A DNA stretch of 64,000 nt from UBA2965 sp036526135 (GTDB lineage Bacteria; Pseudomonadota; Gammaproteobacteria; Pseudomonadales; Azotimanducaceae), in assembly GCA_036526135.1 (NCBI GenBank), contig DATCZA010000029.1, positions 1-64,000 on the forward strand, read 5' to 3'. Position 1 is the stretch's first letter, and each line of letters opens with the position of its first letter. This document shows positions 44,095 through 51,520 of this stretch, piece by piece. Below the pieces are notes generated by a model. It had not been told where the DNA came from. It worked only from the letters and a program-made list of their open reading frames with translations, and searched no databases. The translations under genes were made by a program, and so were the position numbers.

Positions 44095-46716
44095 TCAAGA
44101 CGCCTCGGCAATCTCCCGGAGAATGGGGATCTCGTCAGTCTCGCCAAGGAAATCCTGCTTGAACTCGTGACGTCCCGCCACCACCTCGTGCTCGGTCCCG
44201 TCCGGCATGACGACCAGCGCCGAGCAATTGCCCGGGACTTGGACGCGGAGCACGAACCCGTCCTCGAGGATCTCCCAGGCCGACTCGTAGCGCCCGTGCA
44301 CGGTATCCAGCGAAGCCTTGACCCGACGCATCGGGGGGACGTTGCCGGCCAGCTCTATCCCGTCACGTAACGGCGGGTGAGGTTGTATCCGGATGCGCCG
44401 GAAGGCGTTGTTGGTCTCCGATAGATCATCGTCCAGATCGAGCCCGGCAAGCCCCGTGTACAACCACTCGCCTACCGAGCCCCGAGCAAGGCGGCTCGAC
44501 TCCGTTTCCCCATCCCACAGCGAGCTTGCACCGTGCAGCACGGGATACAGCCAGCTGCCCGGGCGCGAGCCGAGCAGCACCAGATAGGCCAGATCGACGC
44601 GGCCGCCCCGCGTCAGCACCCCAAGGAGATAGGGTGCGGCCAGCGGTTCCACTGCAGGCGGCTCGCCGTCTTCCAGCTTCGCCACCAGCTCCTCGAACGC
44701 CGCGCGCCGCTCGCCCCTTTCCAGAAGCCCTAGATGCAGAGCAAGGGTATAGCTGGTGACGCAGTCGCCGACCACCAGGCCGTCGTGGGTCACGAAGCGG
44801 TTCCTGAAGGCGGAACGGATACTCTGCGCTAAGCCGTCGAACTGCTCGAAGTCGCTCAGATTCCCCAGCACCCCGGCAATGCGCGAGGCAAGCCGAACCG
44901 CCTGAAGAAACAAAGCCGTCGCCTTCAGCGAGGCAACGGCACCTCGGTCGGCAGGCCCGAGCGGATGGCTGCCCGGCCTGGCCAGACAGTCCGGCCAGGC
45001 CGCCGCCTGCCCAAGCACATAGGTCCGCAGCGCCGGATAGTTGCGTTCGAGAACCCGCCGATCTCCGAAATGCCGGTAGAGAATCCAGGCACATGCCGCA
45101 AACGCGTCCGACCAGCCCGGGCCCCCGTCCTGCTGCAGCGCGGGCACCAGCGGAGGCACAGGAGCGACGCTGGGGAACCCCCCATCCGGCAGCTGCGCAT
45201 CTGCCAGATCCGTCAGCCACTTCGCCAGAAAGGCCGCCACGTCGAGATTCATGGCCGCGGTGCCGAGAAAGGCACGCGCCTCCCCCGTCAGCGGAATCCT
45301 GCGTTCCAAGGAGAAGCCCGCATTGGGTACGTCCAGGGCGCAGCCGCGCTGGTTGGCAACGATGTTGGCGTGCAGGCGATCCAGCAGGGGATGGTCCGAC
45401 TCGAACGTGGCCGTGGCGTCCAGGTCGGTATTGACGGCTACCGCAACCACTCCCGGCTCGTCGTCTGCCAGATCGCCGCAAACCTCTACATACCGGAAGC
45501 CGTGTACGCTGAAAGTCGGTTCGAAGGTCTCTCCGCCGGGCACGCCGCTGGCCGTGTACCAATCGACGCCGTCTCCTGCCCGGTCGCCGAAGTCATCCGT
45601 CGGGCCCAGGCTTTCCGCGTATCGCACCCGTACGCCAGAGCCCGCAGCCGCCTTCACGCTGACCAGCACCCGGCCGAGCAGGTTCTGCCCGAAATCGAAT
45701 ATCCAGCGCGGCGGCCGAACCGGGTCGTCACGGCGCTCAGCATCGGCCACGGGCTCCAGGACCCCCTGGGCACGGATGGGGGGGTGCATGCTGGCGCACA
45801 CGGTGAGGTCCGGCAGATCGTGCACCTGGGCCGGATCCCAGCCGTCATCCGCGCAGCCCGGTGAGCTCCAGTCCCCGATGCGCTGACGGGCGTCGACGCT
45901 TTCGCCGCCGAGCACGTCCGCCTGCAGCAACCAGGACGGGCGCCATTTCCAGGCTTCGTCGGTGCCGATGGCGATCGTCGCCCCGGAGGCCAGGGTGATG
46001 TTCAGCTGGGCCAGCAGCAGCGGTCGGTCACCGTATTGCTGCCGTTGCCCGGCCCCGGGGTGCCCGCAGTACCAGCCGTCCCCCAGCAGCGCGCCAAGGG
46101 CATTTTCCCCAGTCTGGAGATGGTCGGTCACGTCGTAAGTGCGGTAGCGAACCCGTTTGCGGAAATCCGTCCAGCCCGGCGTGAGCTCGTCACGTCCGAC
46201 ACGTTGCCCGTTGATCTCGACGGCACAGACGCCGAGGGCGGCCACGTGCAACCGAGCGGCGAGCGCTGCCTCGGGAAGCTCGAAACCGCGCCTGAAGACG
46301 GGAACCTGAACGCTGGTGGCCGCGCCGCCCATGAGCGAGGCGCCGATCCAACGAGCGCTCCAGTCCTCCTGCCCGCAGGGGCCGACCTCGAAGAAAGCGG
46401 GTTCGCTCCAGGGGCTCGGCAGACCGTCGCTGTCGAACGAGCGCACCGACCACCACACGCGCTGACCAGTGGTAAGCGGGCCGCCGTGGTACTCCACGTT
46501 CAGGGTCTGATGGCTGGCCACCCGACCCGAGTCCCAAAGATCGCCCTCTTCCGCAGCTAGCCGCTGCGGGCTGCTCGCGGCAAGAATACGGTACGCGGTC
46601 TGGAGTTCGGCGGGCCGGTCGTCGTCCACCCACCAGGAAAGGCGGGGTCGGGTCTCGTCAATGCCAAGCGGATTGGAAAGGTACTCGCAGCGAAGCCTCG
46701 TCGGCGCGCCTAGCAT
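44095..46716 (-). CDS. GH78 alpha-L-rhamnosidase homologue lacking the catalytic motif
   Basis: A protein of 873 residues with the multi-domain arrangement of GH78 (N-terminal beta domains starting EYLSNPLGIDETRPRLSWWV, WLQ-type domain, alpha/alpha barrel from about 420, C-terminal beta domain). Aligned without gaps on LDVP...TG, the usual DVPTDCPQRDERLGWTGD reads DVPNAGFSLERRIPLTGE (462-479): the acidic Asp becomes Ala466, the general-acid Glu becomes Arg472, Trp becomes Leu476 and the last Asp becomes Glu479. The usual WERWD near the C-terminus is WDGET. So ordinary rhamnosidase activity is doubtful. No signal peptide. GGAGAAG upstream supports the 46716 start. Confidence 0.82.
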   Translation of the reverse strand: MLGAPTRLRCEYLSNPLGIDETRPRLSWWVDDDRPAELQTAYRILAASSPQRLAAEEGDLWDSGRVASHQTLNVEYHGGPLTTGQRVWWSVRSFDSDGLPSPWSEPAFFEVGPCGQEDWSARWIGASLMGGAATSVQVPVFRRGFELPEAALAARLHVAALGVCAVEINGQRVGRDELTPGWTDFRKRVRYRTYDVTDHLQTGENALGALLGDGWYCGHPGAGQRQQYGDRPLLLAQLNITLASGATIAIGTDEAWKWRPSWLLQADVLGGESVDARQRIGDWSSPGCADDGWDPAQVHDLPDLTVCASMHPPIRAQGVLEPVADAERRDDPVRPPRWIFDFGQNLLGRVLVSVKAAAGSGVRVRYAESLGPTDDFGDRAGDGVDWYTASGVPGGETFEPTFSVHGFRYVEVCGDLADDEPGVVAVAVNTDLDATATFESDHPLLDRLHANIVANQRGCALDVPNAGFSLERRIPLTGEARAFLGTAAMNLDVAAFLAKWLTDLADAQLPDGGFPSVAPVPPLVPALQQDGGPGWSDAFAACAWILYRHFGDRRVLERNYPALRTYVLGQAAAWPDCLARPGSHPLGPADRGAVASLKATALFLQAVRLASRIAGVLGNLSDFEQFDGLAQSIRSAFRNRFVTHDGLVVGDCVTSYTLALHLGLLERGERRAAFEELVAKLEDGEPPAVEPLAAPYLLGVLTRGGRVDLAYLVLLGSRPGSWLYPVLHGASSLWDGETESSRLARGSVGEWLYTGLAGLDLDDDLSETNNAFRRIRIQPHPPLRDGIELAGNVPPMRRVKASLDTVHGRYESAWEILEDGFVLRVQVPGNCSALVVMPDGTEHEVVAGRHEFKQDFLGETDEIPILREIAEAS

Positions 46717-46824
46717 TGCTTCTCCTTCAGCAGAGGAAACGCGTCCCTGACGGGCGGCCATTCTGCGCTGCGCGGCCGAGCCGCGCAAGCCGGGGTGCCC
46801 GAACGGATGAAAGGCCATCCGTGA

Positions 46825-47664
46825 TCATCGCTCATTGCCGGCAGATCGGGCCAAGCGGGCGCGGAGGGCATCGGTGAGCGCATCGGCGACGGTCTGAACC
46901 CGGGCAAGGGGTCTCGAGTCCGGGTGCAACAGCAGCCACAGCGGCCTGATCACTTCGGGCCGGCTATCGTCGCGGACGAACCCCGGGCGGTCATCGACCG
47001 CAGCGCAAGGCAGCAGGCTGCTGCCCATGCCCGCCTCCACGGCAGCCACCTGCAGCGACACGGACGGCAGGATCGCGGTGACCCGAGCACCACCGGGGTA
47101 ATCGGGCGCAATGGCTGCTTGGAGTGCCGAGCCGAGCCAGGCCTCGTCATGGCAGTCGAGGTGACGGTAGGCTGCAAACACCAGTTGGCCAAGCGGCCGG
47201 GCAATGAGGGCCTCCGGGGGATCCTTCCGGGCATTCACCGCCAGGTCGGCTTCACCGGACGCGAGGTCCGGCAGTCGGTTGGACTCCATGAACGCCACCA
47301 TGAGCTCGGGATGTTCCCCGGTGAACCTCGCTATCTCCGGCATCCACCAGCCCGCCGGCAGGTAGTCGGGAATGCCGCAACGGACCTCACCCCCCAGGGC
47401 TCCGGTTTGCTGCCCGAGCTGATCCTCGACGGATCGAAGCCGATCGGCCAATTCTCTGAGGGTTCCGGCAGCAACGGCGGCGTCGGCGGTCAGCTCCAGT
47501 CCACGACGTGAGCGGGTGAACAGGCGCACACCCAGATGCCTTTCAAGCTGCTCCACCCGTCTGGTGACCGTGGACGGGTTCACGCCAAGCGCCGACGCAG
47601 CCCGGCGAACCGATCCCAACCGGGCCACGGCATCGAAGTATCTGAGGTCTTCCCAGTTCACCAT
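46825..47664 (-). CDS. LysR family transcriptional regulator
   Basis: 279-residue regulator. The N-terminal winged helix (LGSVRRAASALGVNPSTVTRRVEQLERHL) is followed by a shortened LysR substrate domain (GALGGEVRCGIPDYLPAGW onward). It precedes the GH78 gene by 108 bp on the same strand and may regulate it. Its upstream region carries two perfect dyads, a G-quadruplex motif and a divergent transcript candidate. The effector is unknown. Confidence 0.93.
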   Translation of the reverse strand: MVNWEDLRYFDAVARLGSVRRAASALGVNPSTVTRRVEQLERHLGVRLFTRSRRGLELTADAAVAAGTLRELADRLRSVEDQLGQQTGALGGEVRCGIPDYLPAGWWMPEIARFTGEHPELMVAFMESNRLPDLASGEADLAVNARKDPPEALIARPLGQLVFAAYRHLDCHDEAWLGSALQAAIAPDYPGGARVTAILPSVSLQVAAVEAGMGSSLLPCAAVDDRPGFVRDDSRPEVIRPLWLLLHPDSRPLARVQTVADALTDALRARLARSAGNER

Positions 47665-47706
47665 GGGGGATCCTTTGGATTTCTCGCCCGCCAGCGTTGC
47701 GATTAT

Positions 47707-47721
47707 GCAACATCATGTTGC
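47707..47721. promoter_or_regulatory. Perfect dyad GCAAC-N5-GTTGC upstream of the LysR gene
   Basis: A 5-bp inverted repeat separated by five bases (GCAACATCATGTTGC), 42 bp before the LysR ATG. This geometry is usual for regulator sites; it does not fit T-N11-A in its core, so the LysR assignment is uncertain. Confidence 0.4.
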
Positions 47722-47732
47722 GTTACCCAAGG

Positions 47733-47760
47733 TTGCATTCTGTGTTACCGAAAGTAACAT
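47733..47760 (+). promoter_or_regulatory. Candidate promoter for the intergenic RNA
   Basis: TTGCAT and TAACAT are separated by 16 bases. The -10 matches 4/6 and the -35 only 3/6, which would suit an activated promoter. Initiation near 47767 would give a ~130-base transcript ending at the terminator at 47896. Confidence 0.35.
47743..47759. promoter_or_regulatory. Perfect dyad TGTTAC-N5-GTAACA, possible LysR box
   Basis: A 6-bp inverted repeat around CGAAA, whose inner part satisfies T-N11-A (T at 47745, A at 47757), the LysR signature. It overlaps the candidate -10 of the divergent small transcript, so the neighbouring LysR protein may control that RNA and itself. Confidence 0.5.
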
Positions 47761-47793
47761 AGGTTCGACGATTCGCTGAGGGGTACCCGAAAT

Positions 47794-47810
47794 CCCTCCC
47801 CTCCCCTCCC
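47794..47810 (-). other. Perfect G-quadruplex motif on the minus strand
   Basis: The minus strand reads GGGAGGGGAGGGGAGGG: four runs of at least three G with single-base loops, the most stable class of intramolecular quadruplex. It is about 130 bp upstream of the LysR ATG on the strand that would be in its 5' leader or promoter region. Confidence 0.7.
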
Positions 47811-47848
47811 TTCGGGTATCCCTCCGTTTCGACCCCTCCCTGTCTTAA

Positions 47849-47896
47849 ACGGCGGGTGCAGTGACTAACCAAGCACTGACCCGCCGTCTTTTTTTT
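47849..47896 (+). terminator. Intrinsic terminator
   Basis: ACGGCGGGT (47849-47857) pairs perfectly with ACCCGCCGT (47879-47887), 9 bp, continued by AGTG/CACT across a small internal loop; loop ACTAACCAAG; then CTTTTTTTT (T-run 47889-47896). It points to the + strand, where no coding gene lies upstream, so it must end a non-coding transcript. Confidence 0.85.
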
Positions 47897-47985
47897 CCCC
47901 TTCTTCCTGCTCCAGCGATCGAGGTTGGTTCGGATACGGCAGACCGACTCGCCGTGAGTGGCGTATGCCCCTGGGACCGACGGGG

Positions 47986-48031
47986 TTGTGATCAAAAGAC
48001 GAATACATATAGACAAATAGGCTGTCTATAT
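47986..48031 (+). promoter_or_regulatory. Promoter with overlapping 9-bp dyad before the 183-residue membrane protein
   Basis: TTGTGA and TATAGA are 16 bases apart (4/6 each). A perfect 9-bp inverted repeat ATATAGACA-N7-TGTCTATAT (48007-48031) covers the -10 and the start point, as expected for an operator. It lies 54 bp upstream of the next gene, downstream of the terminator. Confidence 0.5.
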
Positions 48032-48084
48032 AGCAACATCCCGGTTTGGACCAATAACAACTGCATCACCGTTGGGGGTTAACC

Positions 48085-48636
48085 ATGGAATTCATCGGCG
48101 CATTTTCCGGTCTGGAGCGGATCGCTATCATCGCCGCCGCGATGCTGATCGCGTATCTGGGCTTTCGGCTCTTCGCTAACGCGCGCACGCCCGGACTCGT
48201 CTTCATGGGCATTGCCTGTGCCGTTCTGTTCGGCGCGCTGTTCACGACGGGCAGCCATGTCGAGAAACTGGGCGCGTCTTATCAGGTCGCCGCGGTGAGC
48301 CCGGCGGCAGAAGCGCCGGCCGCTGCACAGCCCGCAGAGCCCGCGGCCGACGTCCCGGCACAGGTCATGGCCGAGTCCGCAGAGGCGGTTTCGCTGGCGC
48401 CGACCACGGGCCCAGGCGAAGTAGCGGCTGCGCCGGCCCAAAGCGAGCCGATCGCAGAGCCGGCACAGGCAGCCGTCGTCCTCGAAGAGGCCGTCGCGGC
48501 GGCCCCGGAGCCTGCCGCACAATCCGACGAGGCACTCGAGGAGCCCGCCACGACCATCCTCAGCAGCGAAGAGCTCGGCGGCCGCATCATGTCGGTTCGC
48601 TCCGAGAACGTCACGCTGGAGTGGTCGCGCGAGTAA
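48085..48636 (+). CDS. Unknown two-helix membrane protein with Ala/Pro/Glu-rich tail
   Basis: I do not recognise this 183-residue protein. Two predicted helices (about 10-30 and 37-55) are followed by a long disordered segment rich in Ala, Pro and Glu (about 68-165) and a short ordered C-terminus (ILSSEELGGRIMSVRSENVTLEW). GGGGGTT before the ATG is a fair ribosome site. It has its own promoter/operator and is convergent with the Rieske gene, 14 bp apart. The tail could span periplasm or recruit partners. Confidence 0.72.
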   Translation: MEFIGAFSGLERIAIIAAAMLIAYLGFRLFANARTPGLVFMGIACAVLFGALFTTGSHVEKLGASYQVAAVSPAAEAPAAAQPAEPAADVPAQVMAESAEAVSLAPTTGPGEVAAAPAQSEPIAEPAQAAVVLEEAVAAAPEPAAQSDEALEEPATTILSSEELGGRIMSVRSENVTLEWSRE

Positions 48637-48650
48637 CCGCGTCGCCGAAG

Positions 48651-49475
48651 TCAGTCGGGTATGGTCAAGACCACCGTGCCCGACTCTTCCGAGATCACCG
48701 GCAGACGGCTCAAGCGGCAGGAATGGCCGCTGAGACACTCACCGCTGCGCACGTCGAACCGGTAACCGTGCCAGGGGCAGGTCACCACGCCCTGCCCTAA
48801 CGGGCCCCTGGCCAGAGGGCCGAGCGCATGGGGGCAAATTGCCGGGTAAGCCACGAGAGACCCCGCGTCCTCCGCCACCACGTAATCGCGCCCGGCCACG
48901 GTGCAGCGCAGTGGCAGGTCGAGCACTTCCCGGGGCCCGAGAGCGAGCCGGCGCTCGTCCGGGCGCGATCCTTCCACCCGCCGATCTAGCTGGGCCTGGC
49001 GCTCCACCATCATGGCGACGTCTTCGTCATAGAGCGTGGCATACAGCAAGGCGTACGCCTGGCCAACCCTTGCCCTGCCCGCCTCTGGCACGTCGGGCAC
49101 GAAGAAGTCCACGACGATCTCGATGCGCTCGGCCCCCGCAACCGGCGCCAGCGCGAACACGTGGGTCCAGATCTCGGCGCCCGCATTGGGGCCCTCCAGG
49201 TTGCGCGTGATCCAGCGATGGCATCGGCGATCCAGAAGCAGCTCGATGATCGACGCCTCGCCCCCGGCACCGGTAAGCTCGGCGCGCCAGCCCCATTGGC
49301 CGGCGTCAAGGCAGCGTATGGCAGCAAAGCTCGAGGCGTGCACGTAGGGCAGGTGCTCCCAATCCAGGGCGTTCTCGTACATCCGCTCGAGGCTGACCGG
49401 CAGGACGCGGCGATAGGTTCCAACGTGAGGGATCCGCCCCGATGCGAGCGGCGGCAGGGTCTCGTGCTCCGGCAT
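48651..49475 (-). CDS. Rieske non-haem iron oxygenase with reversed domain order
   Basis: A 274-residue protein in which the mononuclear-iron domain comes first: ENALDWEHLPYVH gives His41 and His46, and YDEDVAMMVERQ carries a candidate Asp ligand. The [2Fe-2S] Rieske domain is at the C-terminus: CPH at Cys214/His216 and CPWHG at Cys233/His236. Standard ring-hydroxylating oxygenases have the opposite order. An electron donor gene is not adjacent. The start is uncertain; ATG 49619 with a GAGAGAAG site would add 48 residues of doubtful character. Confidence 0.78.
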   Translation of the reverse strand: MPEHETLPPLASGRIPHVGTYRRVLPVSLERMYENALDWEHLPYVHASSFAAIRCLDAGQWGWRAELTGAGGEASIIELLLDRRCHRWITRNLEGPNAGAEIWTHVFALAPVAGAERIEIVVDFFVPDVPEAGRARVGQAYALLYATLYDEDVAMMVERQAQLDRRVEGSRPDERRLALGPREVLDLPLRCTVAGRDYVVAEDAGSLVAYPAICPHALGPLARGPLGQGVVTCPWHGYRFDVRSGECLSGHSCRLSRLPVISEESGTVVLTIPD

Positions 49476-49810
49476 GCAAAGTCCCGTGGATTCGTCCCGT
49501 CGACAGCGTAGCAAAGCCCCTCGCCCGGGGCATTGCAAGCAGGATTCATTGCGCAGTGCACGATTGACCGCAACGAACGCTTCTGCTCTCATCGGCGCGG
49601 GGAGGAAAGGGAGAGTCATCGTGCTTCTCTCTTTCAGAGGGCGGCCGAACTCGCATGAGTTCGGCCGACTTCGTTTCAAGCCCCGACTTTTCCCGTTTCT
49701 TCCAGCAGCGTGGCGTCGTCGAGCGCATGCGGCAGGGCGCTGCCACAGCCTGGACCCGGTCGCGGCCCCAACGTAGAGTCGTTCGTCCGGTTGTCGCAGA
49801 GGAAGTCACC
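49476..49810. other. Intergenic region with an 11-bp hairpin
   Basis: 335 bp between the divergent Rieske and TPR genes. Its clear feature is the inverted repeat at 49642-49667, CGGCCGAACTC-GCAT-GAGTTCGGCCG, an 11-bp perfect stem with a four-base loop and no T-run on either side, so it looks more like an operator or mRNA structure than a terminator. Nothing else is recognised. Confidence 0.6.
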
Positions 49811-51496
49811 ATGACCGCAACGCTCATCTGCAGAGGCCTGTTCCTCAGCCTGCTGATTCTCGCCGGCTGCCAGCCCGGGGACTCGGCGGGCGAAGGTTCC
49901 GAACCGGCCACCGTGATCGATGATGCAGCTGCGCTGCCCGCCGGGAACAGCGTGGCACCCCTGCTCGAAGGCATCGGACCCGTCGACTTTCCCATCAGTA
50001 CCACCTCGGAGCGCGCCCAGGCCTATTTCAACCAGGCGCTCACGTTCAGCTACGGTTTCAACCACGCAGAAGCGGCCCGCTCGTTCCGGGAAGCCGCCCG
50101 GCTCGACGACACCTGCGGGATCTGCTGGTGGGGCGTCGCGCTGGCCCACGGACCCAACATCAACAAGGAAATGACATCCGAAGACGTGCCCGTAGCCTGG
50201 GAAGCGCTGCGCAACGCCCTGGCGCGCCAGCATCACGAAACGGCCCGCGAGCGGGCTTACATCGACGCGCTCACCACGCGCTACACGGCCGACGGCGCCG
50301 ATCGGCCCACCCTGGATCAGGAATACGCCCAAGCAATGGAGGACGTGGTGCGCGACTATCCCGACGACTTAAACGCCCAGGCGCTCTACGCCGAGGCGCT
50401 GATGGATCTTTACCCCTGGGATTACTGGGACGACGACGGATCCCCCCGGATGCACACGGGTGCCATCGTTGCCGCCCTGGAAAAGGTCATGGAGGCCGAT
50501 CCCGATCATCCTGGCGCGTTGCACCTGTACATACACGTGATGGAGCGGTTCACACCGGAGCTTGCCGAGCCCGCCGCCGACCGCCTTGGTCCGCTGGTTC
50601 CCGTGGCCGGCCACCTGGTGCACATGCCGTCGCACATCTATCTGCGCGTCGGCCGCTACCACGACGCCGTAGCCGCCAACCGCCGGGCCGCCCTGGCAGA
50701 CGAGGACTACATTGCCCAGTGCAACGCCCAGGGCTTCTACCCGGCCGCCTACTACCCGCACAACATCCATTTCCTGTGGTACTCGGCCATGATGGAAGGC
50801 CGGCGGGCACTGGCCGTCGAGTCAGCGGAGAAGCTGCGCAGCAAGGTGCCCGTCGACATGGCCAGACAGTTCGGGTCCATCCAGGCCTACCTCGCGGTGC
50901 CGTCCTACACCTTCGTGCGCTTCGGCATGTGGCAGGAAGCTCTGGCGGTTCCGGAACCCGAGGAAGATCTGGTGATCGCCGCGTTCATGCGTCACTACGG
51001 CCGCGGGGTCGCTCACGCCGCCCTGGACGATACGGGGTCCGCAAAGGCGGAGCTCGCGGCCATGGAGGCAATCCTGGCATCCGGCGAGTTCCGGGCCCAG
51101 ATGGATCGCCAGGGAGACATCGGGGACATCCTCGCCAGCATCGCCTCGTCCCTCGTGCGCGCCCGGATCGCAAGAGCAGACGGGGACGTGGACGCGGAGA
51201 TTCGGCATCTGCGCGACGCCGTCGCAAGCCAGGACTCGCTCCCGTACAGCGAGCCGCCCTACTGGCACTACCCCGTCCGCCAATCGCTGGGCTCCGCGCT
51301 GCTCCGGCTGGGCGATGCTGACGGGGCAGCGGCGGCCTTCACCGAGGATCTCGGCAAGTTTCCGAAGAACGGCTGGTCCCTGCACGGGCTGGCCGAAGCC
51401 CGCCGCGCTCTGGGAAAGCCAACCGACGAACTGGAGGCGGCCCACCGGGAAGCGTGGCAATATGCCGATATTGAGCCAACGGCAGGCGCCGAGTAG
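49811..51496 (+). CDS. TPR-repeat lipoprotein
   Basis: A 561-residue exported protein. MTATLICRGLFLSLLILAGCQPGD is a lipoprotein signal with Cys20 after LAG. The mature part starts a TPR-like region with RAQAYFNQALTFSYGFNHAEAARSFREAARLD and CGICWWGVALAHGPN, a family often annotated simply as tetratricopeptide protein; QAYLAVPSYTFVRFGMWQEAL and later repeats follow. It precedes the CYP153 gene by 24 bp and may be co-transcribed. Its role is unknown; longer starts upstream were rejected since they would put charged residues before the signal. Confidence 0.85.
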   Translation: MTATLICRGLFLSLLILAGCQPGDSAGEGSEPATVIDDAAALPAGNSVAPLLEGIGPVDFPISTTSERAQAYFNQALTFSYGFNHAEAARSFREAARLDDTCGICWWGVALAHGPNINKEMTSEDVPVAWEALRNALARQHHETARERAYIDALTTRYTADGADRPTLDQEYAQAMEDVVRDYPDDLNAQALYAEALMDLYPWDYWDDDGSPRMHTGAIVAALEKVMEADPDHPGALHLYIHVMERFTPELAEPAADRLGPLVPVAGHLVHMPSHIYLRVGRYHDAVAANRRAALADEDYIAQCNAQGFYPAAYYPHNIHFLWYSAMMEGRRALAVESAEKLRSKVPVDMARQFGSIQAYLAVPSYTFVRFGMWQEALAVPEPEEDLVIAAFMRHYGRGVAHAALDDTGSAKAELAAMEAILASGEFRAQMDRQGDIGDILASIASSLVRARIARADGDVDAEIRHLRDAVASQDSLPYSEPPYWHYPVRQSLGSALLRLGDADGAAAAFTEDLGKFPKNGWSLHGLAEARRALGKPTDELEAAHREAWQYADIEPTAGAE

Positions 51497-51520
51497 CGAG
51501 TTCAAAACCGGAGGTTCGTG

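Larger units (their letters stand above)
47767..47896 (+). ncRNA. Candidate small RNA with C-rich anti-Shine-Dalgarno loop
   Basis: No credible reading frame lies here. The + strand folds into hairpin 1 at 47778-47824: arms GAGGGGTACCCGAA and TTCGGGTATCCCTC pair over 14 bp with one G-U, and the 19-base loop contains CCC-U-CCCC-U-CCCC-U-CCC (47794-47810). A single-stranded linker carries a further CCCCTCCC (47833-47840). Then comes a strong intrinsic terminator ending in eight T. This layout resembles C-rich-loop riboregulators such as sX13 of Xanthomonas and RepG of Helicobacter, which pair with G-rich ribosome sites. The 5' end is an estimate; function is inferred. Confidence 0.6.

Noticed and set aside
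47897..47985. Possible riboswitch between the terminator and the promoter of the 183-residue protein gene
   Set aside because: Compared with GEMM, preQ1 and cobalamin patterns by eye; no match, and it lies upstream of the proposed promoter.
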